A stretch of 64,000 nucleotides of DNA from Albidovulum denitrificans. Lineage in GTDB: Bacteria > Pseudomonadota > Alphaproteobacteria > Rhodobacterales > Rhodobacteraceae. Shown here piece by piece: positions 1 to 7,310 of this stretch (position 1 is its first letter; each line of letters begins with the position of its first letter). Location of the stretch: NCBI RefSeq assembly GCF_002973535.1, contig NZ_PVEP01000001.1, positions 868,001-932,000 of the forward strand. Direction: 5' to 3'. Under the pieces are notes generated by a model. It worked only from the letters and a program-made list of their open reading frames with translations. It did no database searches and was not told the origin of the DNA. The position numbers and the translations under genes were made by a program.

Positions 1-393
1 CACCACGGCGTCAAGCGTCTGGCCCAGAACCGAAAGGTCGCGCAGCCGCACCGTCAGCATGTTCGAGGCGGTATAGCCGCGGACCTGCGGTTCCCGCCCG
101 CTGCTGGAATAGTCGACATTCGGGTGCAGCGACAGGCCGCTGGTCTGGATGTCGCGCCCCTCGATCCCGGCGGCCTTCAGCCGGTCCAAAGCGCCCGAAA
201 GCCCGTCGGAATTGGCCTTCAGCGCGGCGGCTGCGGTGTCGGCCTGGGTCATCACCCCCAGCGACAGCATCGCCATGTCGGGGGCCATTTCCACCTTGCC
301 CTCGCCGGTCACGGCGATGGTGGCAGGCACCGTTTCGGCGGCTGCGGGCAGGGCAAGGACGATGGCCGTGGCCAGGGCGGGGAACATGCGCAT
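1..393 (-). CDS. SIMPL (DUF541) domain periplasmic protein, C-terminus cut by window edge
   Basis: The first 131 residues of a gene that runs off the left edge. The protein opens with a hydrophobic signal peptide ending near AAAETVPAT. It continues with the SIMPL-domain pattern: IAVTGEGKVEMAPDMA, then a segment with LKAAGIEGRDIQTSGLSL and a PQVRGYTASN stretch. SIMPL proteins are periplasmic or outer-membrane associated and their biochemical role is poorly defined. The ATG at 393 is preceded by a strong GGAGG ribosome-binding site (AAGGAGGTTCTC). The gene is divergent from the PilM-like gene, with 159 bp between the starts holding nothing I recognise. The family call is good; function is unknown. 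Confidence 0.8.
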   Translation of the reverse strand, partial: MRMFPALATAIVLALPAAAETVPATIAVTGEGKVEMAPDMAMLSLGVMTQADTAAAALKANSDGLSGALDRLKAAGIEGRDIQTSGLSLHPNVDYSSSGREPQVRGYTASNMLTVRLRDLSVLGQTLDAVV

Positions 394-552
394 GAGAACC
401 TCCTTCGGCATATGTTCACTTTCCTGTCTTTGACGCATCCCGCAAGCCGTTCCTTGGCCCGATCGCCTTTCCATGGGCGAGAATCTGCTTTAGGACGGAA
501 AAGTGCAAAGAGCGGCTTCGTGGGGGGGCCGCGCCCATGCTAGTTGCCCGGA

Positions 553-3408
553 ATGAAACCCGTATTCGCACTCGATCTCGATCAGGACTCCGTCACCCTC
601 CTCCGGCGGTCGGCAGAAGGCTGGCTTCGGGTCGGCAAGGTCGATCTTGGCGCCGGAACGGTCGAGGCGGATCTGGCCGCGCTGAAGGCCAGGGCCGAGG
701 CGCTTGAACCCGACGGGTTCGCGACCAAGCTGATCCTGCCGCCTTCGCAGATCCTTTATACCACGGTGGAGGCGCCGGGCGGCGACCGCGCCAGCCGCCG
801 CGCCGCGATTGCCGGGGCGTTGGCGGGGCAAACGCCCTATGCCGTCGAGGACCTCGTCTTCGACTTCACCCGCAGCGGCGCGACCGCGCGCGTCGCCGTC
901 GTCGCGCGTGAGACGCTGGAGGAGGCCGAGGGCTTTGCCGAAACCTACGGCTTCCGCCCGATCTGTTTTGTCGCGGTGCCTGAGGGCGCGGCCTTCGCAG
1001 GCGAGCCGTTCTTCGGCCTGACCTCCGTCGCCGGGGCGCATGTGGCGGAAGGCGAAAAGCTCGACCGCGATCAGGACCCCGTGCGGGTGACGGGCGATTA
1101 CGTTGAAGAGGCCGCGCCCGAGGGGAAAGAGGCCGCGCCGGTTGCCGAGACGGTCGATGAGGCCGCGCCCGAGGGTGAGGCGGACGCAGTTGAGGCGGCG
1201 GCAGCGCCCGAGGCGGACGTGGCTGTCGCCGAAGCCGCCCCCACCGAACCGGAAGAGGCCGCCCCGGCCGACGAAGTCGCGGCCCTCACTGATAAGCCTG
1301 AGCCAGAGGCCCCCGCCCCAGACCAGCCCGCGCCACCGGCGGAAACGCCTCTGGTCGAAGCCCCCTCGATCCTCACCGACACGGTCCCCGAACCCGCCGA
1401 GGATGAAGCCCCCTTCATCGCCGTCGACGACCCCGAACCGCCGGTCGCGCCCGGCCCGCAATCCGTGCTGGCCGCCGGTCTGCCCGACGAAACCGAGGGC
1501 GAGCTTCCGCCGTCGTTCCAGACCCGCCGCGCCCCGACCTCCAACTGGCCCGAGGATGAGGAAGACCTGCGCGCCGCCGAAAACCGCCTGCATCTCGCGC
1601 CCGACGGGCCGGACGCGGCAACCCCGGCGATCCGGCGGATCGAGGGGGCGTCCGCCATCACCGCGCCCGACCTCGCGGTGCCGGACACCGCCGATATGCC
1701 AGAGGATGACGGCAGCTCCGCGAAACGCCGCGCGGGGCGGCTGGGGCGGGCCATCCTCGACACGATCCCCGATGCCGCGCATGGCACGCAGGCGCAACAG
1801 AAGCTGCGCCGCGCGACGGAATTGCCGCCGCTGACGGCGATATCCGAACCCGCCCCGGACGCGCCACCCGTCACCACGCCGCTGCGCAATACGACCAGCG
1901 CGCCGGGCCGCGCCCCGGCCCCGCCGCGCGCGATGGCCCCCGCCGCCCCGTCAAAGGGACGCGGCCGGATGCTGGCGATGCTGACGGGCGGGCTGGTGTT
2001 GGTGATGCTGGCGGTCGGACTTGGCGCGCGCCTGATCGGCGGCGGTGAGGACCCCGCCCCGGTGACAGAGACCGCCGCCCCTGCAACGACGCCGGACGCC
2101 GCCGCGGAAGCACCCATCGACGTCGCCGCCCCGCCCTCGGACATGGCCGTGGACGAACCTGACGCCACCGCCCCGCCCCAGGACGTGGTCACGGCCGATC
2201 CCGGCCCCCTTCCGGCCGAGGTCACCGCCACCCCGACGATCAGCGCGACCGATGCCGCCATCGCCGACGCGCTGGGACAGCCGGTGCCGGAGACGACAGT
2301 CACAGAGACCGCCGAACCCGCGCCGGAACCGGAAATCGCCCCCCCGGCGGCGGTTGCGGTGACCCCGCCCGCCGCCTCACCCGAACCGCAGGCGGATTCG
2401 AATGGCGCGCCGCTGATCGCGCAGGCCGCGCCCGGCCCGGATGAGGCAACAGCCCCCCTCGCCCTGCCCGCGTCCACCGGCACCGCCGCCGACCTGCCGC
2501 CCGCGCGTCAGCCGGTCCCGCCACCCGCCGGGACCGTGGTCGAATTCGGCCCTGACGGGCTGATCGTGGCCAAGCCCGAAGGCGTCATCACGCCGGGCGG
2601 CTTCACGCTCTATTCCGGTCCACCGCCGGTCGTGCCGCCCTTGCGCCCCGGAACCGAGGCGCCCGCCCCCGCTGCGGCCCCCGCCCCGGCGGCGCCCCCG
2701 GCAACCGGGAATGACGGCGCGGCCCTGCCTGCCGATCCGGCGACCGACACCGCCGCCGCCACGCCCGCCGACCCGGCAGCGGCCACCGCGACGACCCCGG
2801 CCCCCGACCCGGCGGTCATTGGCCGCCGCCCGGCCAGCCGCCCGGACAAGGTCCTCGCCGCCGCGACCGCCGCGCGGCAGAAGGCCGACGCGCTGGCCGA
2901 TGCCGCCGCCGCCGCCGCCAAGGCAGAGGCCGAACGCCTCGCCTCGGCCACAGCGCAGGCCGTCGCCTCCTCCCGCCGCCCGGTGGGTCGGCCAAGCGAT
3001 TTCTCCACCACCGTCGCGGCCGCCGTCGCCGCGGCCGTCTCGACCTCTGTCACGACGCCCCCCGCCCCGGCCGTCGCTGTCGCGGCGGCACCGGCCCCGG
3101 CCCAGCCGCAAGAGGATGTCGACGAACCCGAACCCGTCTCGGCCATGCCGAACCTGCCGACCTCGGTCACGGTGTCGAAACAGGCGACGGTGAAGAACGC
3201 GGTCAACCTTGGCGACATCACCCTGATCGGGGTCTACGGGTCGTCGGCCAACCGCCGGGCGCTGGTGCGGATGCCGACGGGGCGCTTCATCAAGATCAAG
3301 GTCGGGGACCGGCTGGACGGTGGCACCGTGGCGGCCATCGGCGACAACTCCGTTTCCTATGTCAAACGCGGCAAGACCATCGTTCTGGCGATGACCAAGA
3401 AGGGCTGA
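553..3408 (+). CDS. PilM/GspL–GspC-like low-complexity bitopic envelope protein
   Basis: 951 residues. Residues 1–150 resemble the actin-like N-terminus of PilM/GspL proteins (start FALDLDQDSVTLL, later TPYAVEDLVFDF). Residues about 160–470 are acidic, Ala/Pro/Glu-rich and low in complexity. One transmembrane helix lies near 473–497 (MLAMLTGGLVLVMLAVGLG). A second long Pro/Ala-rich stretch follows, and a compact C-terminal domain (about 875–951, with LIGVYGSSANRRALVRM) resembles the GspC homology region/PilP. I infer a cytoplasm-to-periplasm connector of a pilus or secretion machine, but no other machine gene is nearby. An alternative TTG start at 544 exists; the ATG at 553 better fits the family start. 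The family link is moderate. Confidence 0.7.
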   Translation: MKPVFALDLDQDSVTLLRRSAEGWLRVGKVDLGAGTVEADLAALKARAEALEPDGFATKLILPPSQILYTTVEAPGGDRASRRAAIAGALAGQTPYAVEDLVFDFTRSGATARVAVVARETLEEAEGFAETYGFRPICFVAVPEGAAFAGEPFFGLTSVAGAHVAEGEKLDRDQDPVRVTGDYVEEAAPEGKEAAPVAETVDEAAPEGEADAVEAAAAPEADVAVAEAAPTEPEEAAPADEVAALTDKPEPEAPAPDQPAPPAETPLVEAPSILTDTVPEPAEDEAPFIAVDDPEPPVAPGPQSVLAAGLPDETEGELPPSFQTRRAPTSNWPEDEEDLRAAENRLHLAPDGPDAATPAIRRIEGASAITAPDLAVPDTADMPEDDGSSAKRRAGRLGRAILDTIPDAAHGTQAQQKLRRATELPPLTAISEPAPDAPPVTTPLRNTTSAPGRAPAPPRAMAPAAPSKGRGRMLAMLTGGLVLVMLAVGLGARLIGGGEDPAPVTETAAPATTPDAAAEAPIDVAAPPSDMAVDEPDATAPPQDVVTADPGPLPAEVTATPTISATDAAIADALGQPVPETTVTETAEPAPEPEIAPPAAVAVTPPAASPEPQADSNGAPLIAQAAPGPDEATAPLALPASTGTAADLPPARQPVPPPAGTVVEFGPDGLIVAKPEGVITPGGFTLYSGPPPVVPPLRPGTEAPAPAAAPAPAAPPATGNDGAALPADPATDTAAATPADPAAATATTPAPDPAVIGRRPASRPDKVLAAATAARQKADALADAAAAAAKAEAERLASATAQAVASSRRPVGRPSDFSTTVAAAVAAAVSTSVTTPPAPAVAVAAAPAPAQPQEDVDEPEPVSAMPNLPTSVTVSKQATVKNAVNLGDITLIGVYGSSANRRALVRMPTGRFIKIKVGDRLDGGTVAAIGDNSVSYVKRGKTIVLAMTKKG

Positions 3409-3409
3409 G

Positions 3410-3439
3410 GCCTGCCCCTCGCCCCCGGAGCGGGCAGGC
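3410..3439 (+). terminator. GC hairpin after the PilM-like gene
   Basis: Eight-bp perfect arms GCCTGCCC and GGGCAGGC with a 14-nt loop begin 2 nt after the stop codon. There is no U tract, so it may be a weak or factor-dependent terminator or only an mRNA 3' structure. Confidence 0.35.
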
Positions 3440-3680
3440 TGCCCGCTTTCACCGCAAACGGCCGGATCGCGCCCTGATGTTGCGGGGTTGAAACATGAAG
3501 TTGATGTGCGATCCCGGCGCCGGACAGGTAGGTTGGAACCAGATGCCAGCCCGATCCCTTGTCACAGTGCGGCCACCGTTGCCCCCTATCCTGAACCGCG
3601 CGCGAGCCGGGGACAGCGTTCCCGGTGACACGCCCCGCCCCGCAAGTCCTTTCAACCCGGTTTCTTGAAGATTTAAGTCC

Positions 3681-5555
3681 ATGGAAAGTTTCCTGTTTCA
3701 GGCCTCCCTCTACCTCATCGCCATGGTGATCGCGGTCCCGGTCGCCTCGCGTCTGGGGCTGGGTTCGGTGCTGGGCTATCTGGTCGCGGGCATCGTGATC
3801 GGCCCGATCCTCGGCTTTGCCGGATCGGAGATGGAGGACCTGCAACATTTCGCCGAATTCGGCGTCGTGATGATGCTGTTCCTGATCGGGCTTGAGCTTG
3901 AACCGAGGGCGCTCTGGAACATGCGCGACAAGCTGCTGGGGCTGGGTGGCTTGCAGATCGTGGTGACGGCGGTGGTGGTGACCCTGGGCGTGCTGGCCAT
4001 CGGCTTTGACACCCGGGTGGCGATCACGATGGGGGTGATCCTGTCGCTCTCCTCGACCGCCATCGTGCTGCAAACGCTAAGCGAAAAGCACCTGATGCAG
4101 ACGGCGGGCGGGCGCAACATCTTTTCTGTCCTCCTGATGCAGGACATCGCGGTGATCCCGATCCTCGCCTTCCTGCCGCTTCTGGCCCTGCCCGGCGCCC
4201 GCGCGCTGGCCGAGGCAGAGGCCAAGGGCGACGCGCATATCGCCATGACCATCATCGAAAGCCTGCCGCGCTGGGGGGTGACACTGGTCACGCTGGGCGC
4301 GGTCGTGGCGACCGTGCTGGCCGGGCATTACCTGGTCCGCCCGCTTTACGCCTATGTCCACCGCGCGCGGTTGCGCGAGATCAACACCGCGCTGGCGCTG
4401 ATGATCGTCGTGTCGATCGCCTCGCTGATGCTGATGGTCGGCCTGTCGCCCGCGCTTGGCACCTTCCTTGCGGGCGTGGTGCTGGCGAACTCGGAATTCC
4501 GGCATGAGCTGGAAAGCGACATCGCGCCCTTCAAGGGGCTGCTGCTGGGCCTTTTCTTCATCACCGTGGGCGCCGGGATCGACTTTGACCTTCTGTTCTC
4601 GCGCCCCTTCGCGATCCTCGGGCTGACCATCGCGCTGATGGCGGCGAAGGGCGGTGTCCTCTACCTTCTCGGCTGGGCCTTCAAGCTGCGCGGGCGGGAT
4701 CAGTGGCTATTCACGCTTGGCCTTGCGCAGGCGGGGGAATTCGGCTTTGTCCTGACCTCCTTCGCCGCCTCGCAGCGCATCCTGCCGGGGACGGTGGCGC
4801 AAAGCCTGCTGCTGGTCATCGCCCTGTCGATGTTCCTGACGCCGCTCTTCTTCATCCTGCACGACTACATCGCCAAGCACATGCGCGAAGACAGCGAGGA
4901 TGTGGCCGAGGATGAGATCGACGAACAGCAGCCGATCATCATCGCGGGCGTCGGCCGCTTTGGGCAGGTCGTCAACCGCATGGTGACCAGCGCCGGGTTC
5001 GAAACGACGGTGCTGGACCACGACCTGAAGGTGATCCAGCTTCTGCGCCGCTTCGGCATGAAAGGCTATGTCGGCGATCCGACCCGGCCTGAGCTTCTGG
5101 CGGCGGCGGGGCTGGACAAGGCGCGGGTGCTGGTGGTCTGCCTCGACGACCGCAAGGCCTCGGCCCGGCTGGTGGCCTATGCGCGGCGCCAGCGCGAGGA
5201 TCTGCACATCATCGCCCGCGCCCGCGACCGCGAGCATGTGTTCGAACTTTTCCGCGCCGGCGCCGACGACATCATCCGCGAATATTTCGACAGCAGCCTG
5301 CGGGCGGCGCGCTATGTCCTCGAAAACGTCGGGCTGACGGAATATGAGGCGTCGGAACTGCAAAAGACCTTCTACCACCACGACCGGCAGGCGGTCCGCG
5401 ATCTGGCCGAACTGTGGAAGCCGGGCGTCTCGGTGGAACAGAACCCTGCCTATGTCGCGCGCGCGAAAGAACTGAACCGCGATCTTGAGGCGGCGCTGCT
5501 GACCCGGTTTTCCAAGGTGCGCAAGGAACGCAAGGCACAGGAGGCGGCCGAATAG
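3681..5555 (+). CDS. CPA2 family monovalent cation:proton antiporter with RCK domain (KefB/KefC-like)
   Basis: 624 residues. Residues 1 to about 390 are a run of hydrophobic helices typical of Na+/H+ exchanger domains (for example LGYLVAGIVIGPILGFAG and SLSSTAIVLQTL). From about 410 there is a Rossmann TrkA-N/RCK domain with the dinucleotide motif GVGRFGQ and a downstream DDRKAS segment. The family exports K+ or Na+ in exchange for protons at the inner membrane, and the RCK domain gates it by nucleotide or glutathione adduct; which ligand applies here is unknown. The KefC glutathione-specific residues were not verified. Its TAG stop is the first three bases of a 91-bp palindromic repeat. Confidence 0.9.
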   Translation: MESFLFQASLYLIAMVIAVPVASRLGLGSVLGYLVAGIVIGPILGFAGSEMEDLQHFAEFGVVMMLFLIGLELEPRALWNMRDKLLGLGGLQIVVTAVVVTLGVLAIGFDTRVAITMGVILSLSSTAIVLQTLSEKHLMQTAGGRNIFSVLLMQDIAVIPILAFLPLLALPGARALAEAEAKGDAHIAMTIIESLPRWGVTLVTLGAVVATVLAGHYLVRPLYAYVHRARLREINTALALMIVVSIASLMLMVGLSPALGTFLAGVVLANSEFRHELESDIAPFKGLLLGLFFITVGAGIDFDLLFSRPFAILGLTIALMAAKGGVLYLLGWAFKLRGRDQWLFTLGLAQAGEFGFVLTSFAASQRILPGTVAQSLLLVIALSMFLTPLFFILHDYIAKHMREDSEDVAEDEIDEQQPIIIAGVGRFGQVVNRMVTSAGFETTVLDHDLKVIQLLRRFGMKGYVGDPTRPELLAAAGLDKARVLVVCLDDRKASARLVAYARRQREDLHIIARARDREHVFELFRAGADDIIREYFDSSLRAARYVLENVGLTEYEASELQKTFYHHDRQAVRDLAELWKPGVSVEQNPAYVARAKELNRDLEAALLTRFSKVRKERKAQEAAE

Positions 5556-5643
5556 AGCGTTTCGGGTTTGCGTTGCGAAAGTAAGTATCAGAATTCGAAC
5601 GAAATAGGTTCGACTTCTGAGTCAGTGTAAACCCGAAATGCCA
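5553..5643 (+). repeat. 91-bp double-palindrome repeat, copy 1
   Basis: By hand alignment this matches copy 3 (58842–58932, reversed) at 83 of 91 positions without gaps. The outer arms are TTTCGGGTTTGC and its near-complement GTAAACCCGAAA. The inner arms TCAGAATTCGAAC and GTTCGACTTCTGA form a 13-bp hairpin with one mismatch and a 7-nt loop. Its first three bases, TAG, are the stop codon of the antiporter gene. Confidence 0.9.
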
Positions 5644-5652
5644 TAGGCAAAC

Positions 5653-5682
5653 AAAAACGGCCCCGCCGAGGGGGCCGTTTCA
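5653..5682 (-). terminator. Rho-independent terminator of carD
   Basis: On the minus strand, arms ACGGCCCC and GGGGCCGT are followed by TTTTTGTTTG, a classic stem plus U tract about 20 nt past the carD stop. The plus-strand reading has only a short T run, but may also stop antiporter transcripts. Confidence 0.85.
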
Positions 5683-5702
5683 GCATCCGGTCCGGTGTCG
5701 GC

Positions 5703-6212
5703 TTAGGCCGCGCGCGACAGAAGGACGTCGTCCACCTTCTTCTGCGCCCCGGCCTCATCGACGCCGGACACCGCCGCGACCTCACGGGTCAGACGTTCCA
5801 GCGCCGCCTCATAAAGCTGGCGCTCGGAATAGGACTGCTCGCGCTGGTCGTCAGAGCGGTGCAGGTCACGCACGACCTCGGCAATCGCCATCAGGTCGCC
5901 GGAGTTGATCTTCTGCTCATACTCCTGCGCCCGGCGCGACCACATCGCGCGCTTGACCTTGGCCTTGCCCTTCAGCGTCTCAAGCGCCTTGGTGATGAGG
6001 TCGGGCGACGAAAGCTGCCGCATCCCGATTTCATTCGCCTTGTGGGTCGGAACGCGCAGCGTCATCTTGTCCTTCTCGAAGGAGATCACGAACAGCTCAA
6101 GCTTGATGCCCGCGATTTCCTGCTCTTCGACCGCCATGATCCGCCCGACGCCATGCGCGGGATAAACGACGAAGTCGTTGGGGCGGAAGTCGGTCTTCTT
6201 GGTCTTGCTCAT
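5703..6212 (-). CDS. carD: CarD/CdnL family RNA polymerase-binding transcription factor
   Basis: 169 residues. The N-terminal TRCF/CarD RNA polymerase-interaction domain starts at DFRPNDFVVYPAHGVGRI (8–25). It is followed by an all-helical DNA-binding domain containing RAMWSRRAQEYEQKI. CarD-type proteins bind the RNA polymerase beta lobe and stabilise open complexes, particularly at rRNA and other housekeeping promoters. The start MSKTKK is the family norm; the open frame extends upstream to 6443 only as read-through of leader sequence. A long leader with a perfect 12-bp inverted repeat precedes it. It lies downstream of fdxA on the same strand. Confidence 0.93.
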   Translation of the reverse strand: MSKTKKTDFRPNDFVVYPAHGVGRIMAVEEQEIAGIKLELFVISFEKDKMTLRVPTHKANEIGMRQLSSPDLITKALETLKGKAKVKRAMWSRRAQEYEQKINSGDLMAIAEVVRDLHRSDDQREQSYSERQLYEAALERLTREVAAVSGVDEAGAQKKVDDVLLSRAA

Positions 6213-6251
6213 CGGCGCGTATCCTCGCACTTTCACCTGAGACGGGGCGAC

Positions 6252-6298
6252 AAAATGGACCTGCGTCCGAACGGGCGCTGGTCTGTCAGGTCCATTTT
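6252..6298 (-). promoter_or_regulatory. Perfect 12-bp inverted repeat in the carD leader
   Basis: Arms AAAATGGACCTG (6252–6263) and CAGGTCCATTTT (6287–6298) are exact complements separated by 23 nt, ending about 40 nt before the carD start codon. In RNA this is a stable hairpin whose minus-strand 3' arm ends in UUUU, so it could act as a leader attenuator or protect the transcript; as DNA it could be an operator. The function is inferred. Confidence 0.5.
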
Positions 6299-6498
6299 CC
6301 GTCAAACACCCCCGCCGCAACCCGGTCAGGTTGCGGATCGACACAGGTATCCTTGTCCAAACATGACAGGAATATAACACTAAACCCGCAAGTTTGGAAG
6401 GGCCACGGCGTCGCAGCCCCCGGCGCCGGGACAAATCCGGCACTTAGCGGGGTTTTCATGGCCGCGCGCCCTGCGCCACGGCCCGGTTCGGTCCTCAT

Positions 6499-6532
6499 GG
6501 CCCCGAATCACCCCGCCGGGGCGATTCGGCCC
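6499..6532 (-). terminator. Strong hairpin after fdxA
   Basis: The minus strand reads GGCCGAATCGCCCCGG followed by a near-complementary arm CGGGGTGATTCGGGGCC, with a single mismatch region, 9 nt past the fdxA stop. No U tract follows. Confidence 0.5.
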
Positions 6533-6540
6533 TGGGCGAC

Positions 6541-6879
6541 TCAGTCGCCCTCGCCCGGCGCTTCGGAGAAGTATTTCTCGCGCTTGCCGGTCTCACCGTC
6601 GCGTTCCTCGGCCTCGGGCAAGGGGTCCTTGCGCTGGGTGATCACCGGCCAGGCCTCGGAATATTTCCGGTTGAACTCCACCCATTCCTCAAGGTTCGGC
6701 TCGGTATCCGGGCGGATCGCGTCGGCCGGGCATTCCGGTTCGCAGACGCCGCAGTCAATGCACTCATCGGGGTGGATCACCAGCATGTTCTCGCCCTCGT
6801 AGAAGCAGTCCACGGGGCAAACCTCGACACAGTCGGTATATTTGCAGGCGATGCAGTTGTCGGTGACGACGTAGGTCAT
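6541..6879 (-). CDS. fdxA: Seven-iron ferredoxin FdxA (3Fe-4S / 4Fe-4S)
   Basis: 112 residues. The N-terminal cluster region contains [16 protein letters not shown] with cysteines at 9, 12, 17 and 21. The second site is [17 protein letters not shown]. The remaining C-terminal segment ([15 protein letters not shown]) is typical of the FdxA/FdII type found in alphaproteobacteria. It is a soluble low-potential electron carrier; partner enzymes are not shown by the sequence. The neighbouring order helicase–S4–fdxA–carD is conserved in Rhodobacterales. The C-terminal tail is acidic and charged. Confidence 0.95.
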   Translation of the reverse strand: MTYVVTDNCIACKYTDCVEVCPVDCFYEGENMLVIHPDECIDCGVCEPECPADAIRPDTEPNLEEWVEFNRKYSEAWPVITQRKDPLPEAEERDGETGKREKYFSEAPGEGD

Positions 6880-6994
6880 GGCTCGGGTCCGGCGTTTTGC
6901 GATCCCCCGCTACCTATCCCCAAGGGCGGGATCATTCAAGACGGGCCGGGCGGGAAAGTCCGGCGCTGCGGCCGCGCGCCGCCGGGGCGGAACA

Positions 6995-7303
6995 TCATTC
7001 GGCTTGCCCGCCCGCCGCCGCGACACTGTCCTGCGACAGCGGCGCAAGATCGTCGTAAAGCGCGCGCGCCTCCTCCGCCGGGCCGCGACGGGTGCCTGGG
7101 GCAAGGATGCGGATGGTGCGGATATGTCCACCCTGGGAAAAGACCAGCACATCCCCCGCCCCGACGGCGCGGCCCGGCTTGGCCATCCGCGCCCCGTTCA
7201 GCCGCAACCGCCCGCCCGACACGACCCCGGCGGCCAGGCTGCGGGTCTTGAAGAACCGCGCCTGCCAGAGCCATTTGTCGATACGGATGCGATCCTCGGC
7301 CAA
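6995..7303 (-). CDS. S4-domain RNA-binding protein (Hsp15-like)
   Basis: 102 residues. An S4 fold starts at RIRIDKWLWQARFFKTRS (5–22) and continues with GGRLRLNGARMAKPG. This matches the Hsp15/HslR group, which in E. coli binds 50S subunits carrying stalled nascent chains. The C-terminal extension after RTIRIL is short and lacks known motifs. It starts 7 nt after the helicase stop, so the two are surely co-transcribed, suggesting a joint RNA-related role. HslR orthology is not proven. Confidence 0.85.
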   Translation of the reverse strand: MAEDRIRIDKWLWQARFFKTRSLAAGVVSGGRLRLNGARMAKPGRAVGAGDVLVFSQGGHIRTIRILAPGTRRGPAEEARALYDDLAPLSQDSVAAAGGQAE

Positions 7304-7310
7304 TCCGCCC

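Larger units (their letters stand above)
6213..6540. other. 328-bp intergenic region between fdxA and carD
   Basis: No gene seen. Going from fdxA to carD it holds a strong hairpin just past the fdxA stop (6499–6532), an AT-rich patch with a TATATT hexamer on the minus strand (6371–6376) that could be a carD -10 element, and a perfect inverted repeat (6252–6298). Confidence 0.6.
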
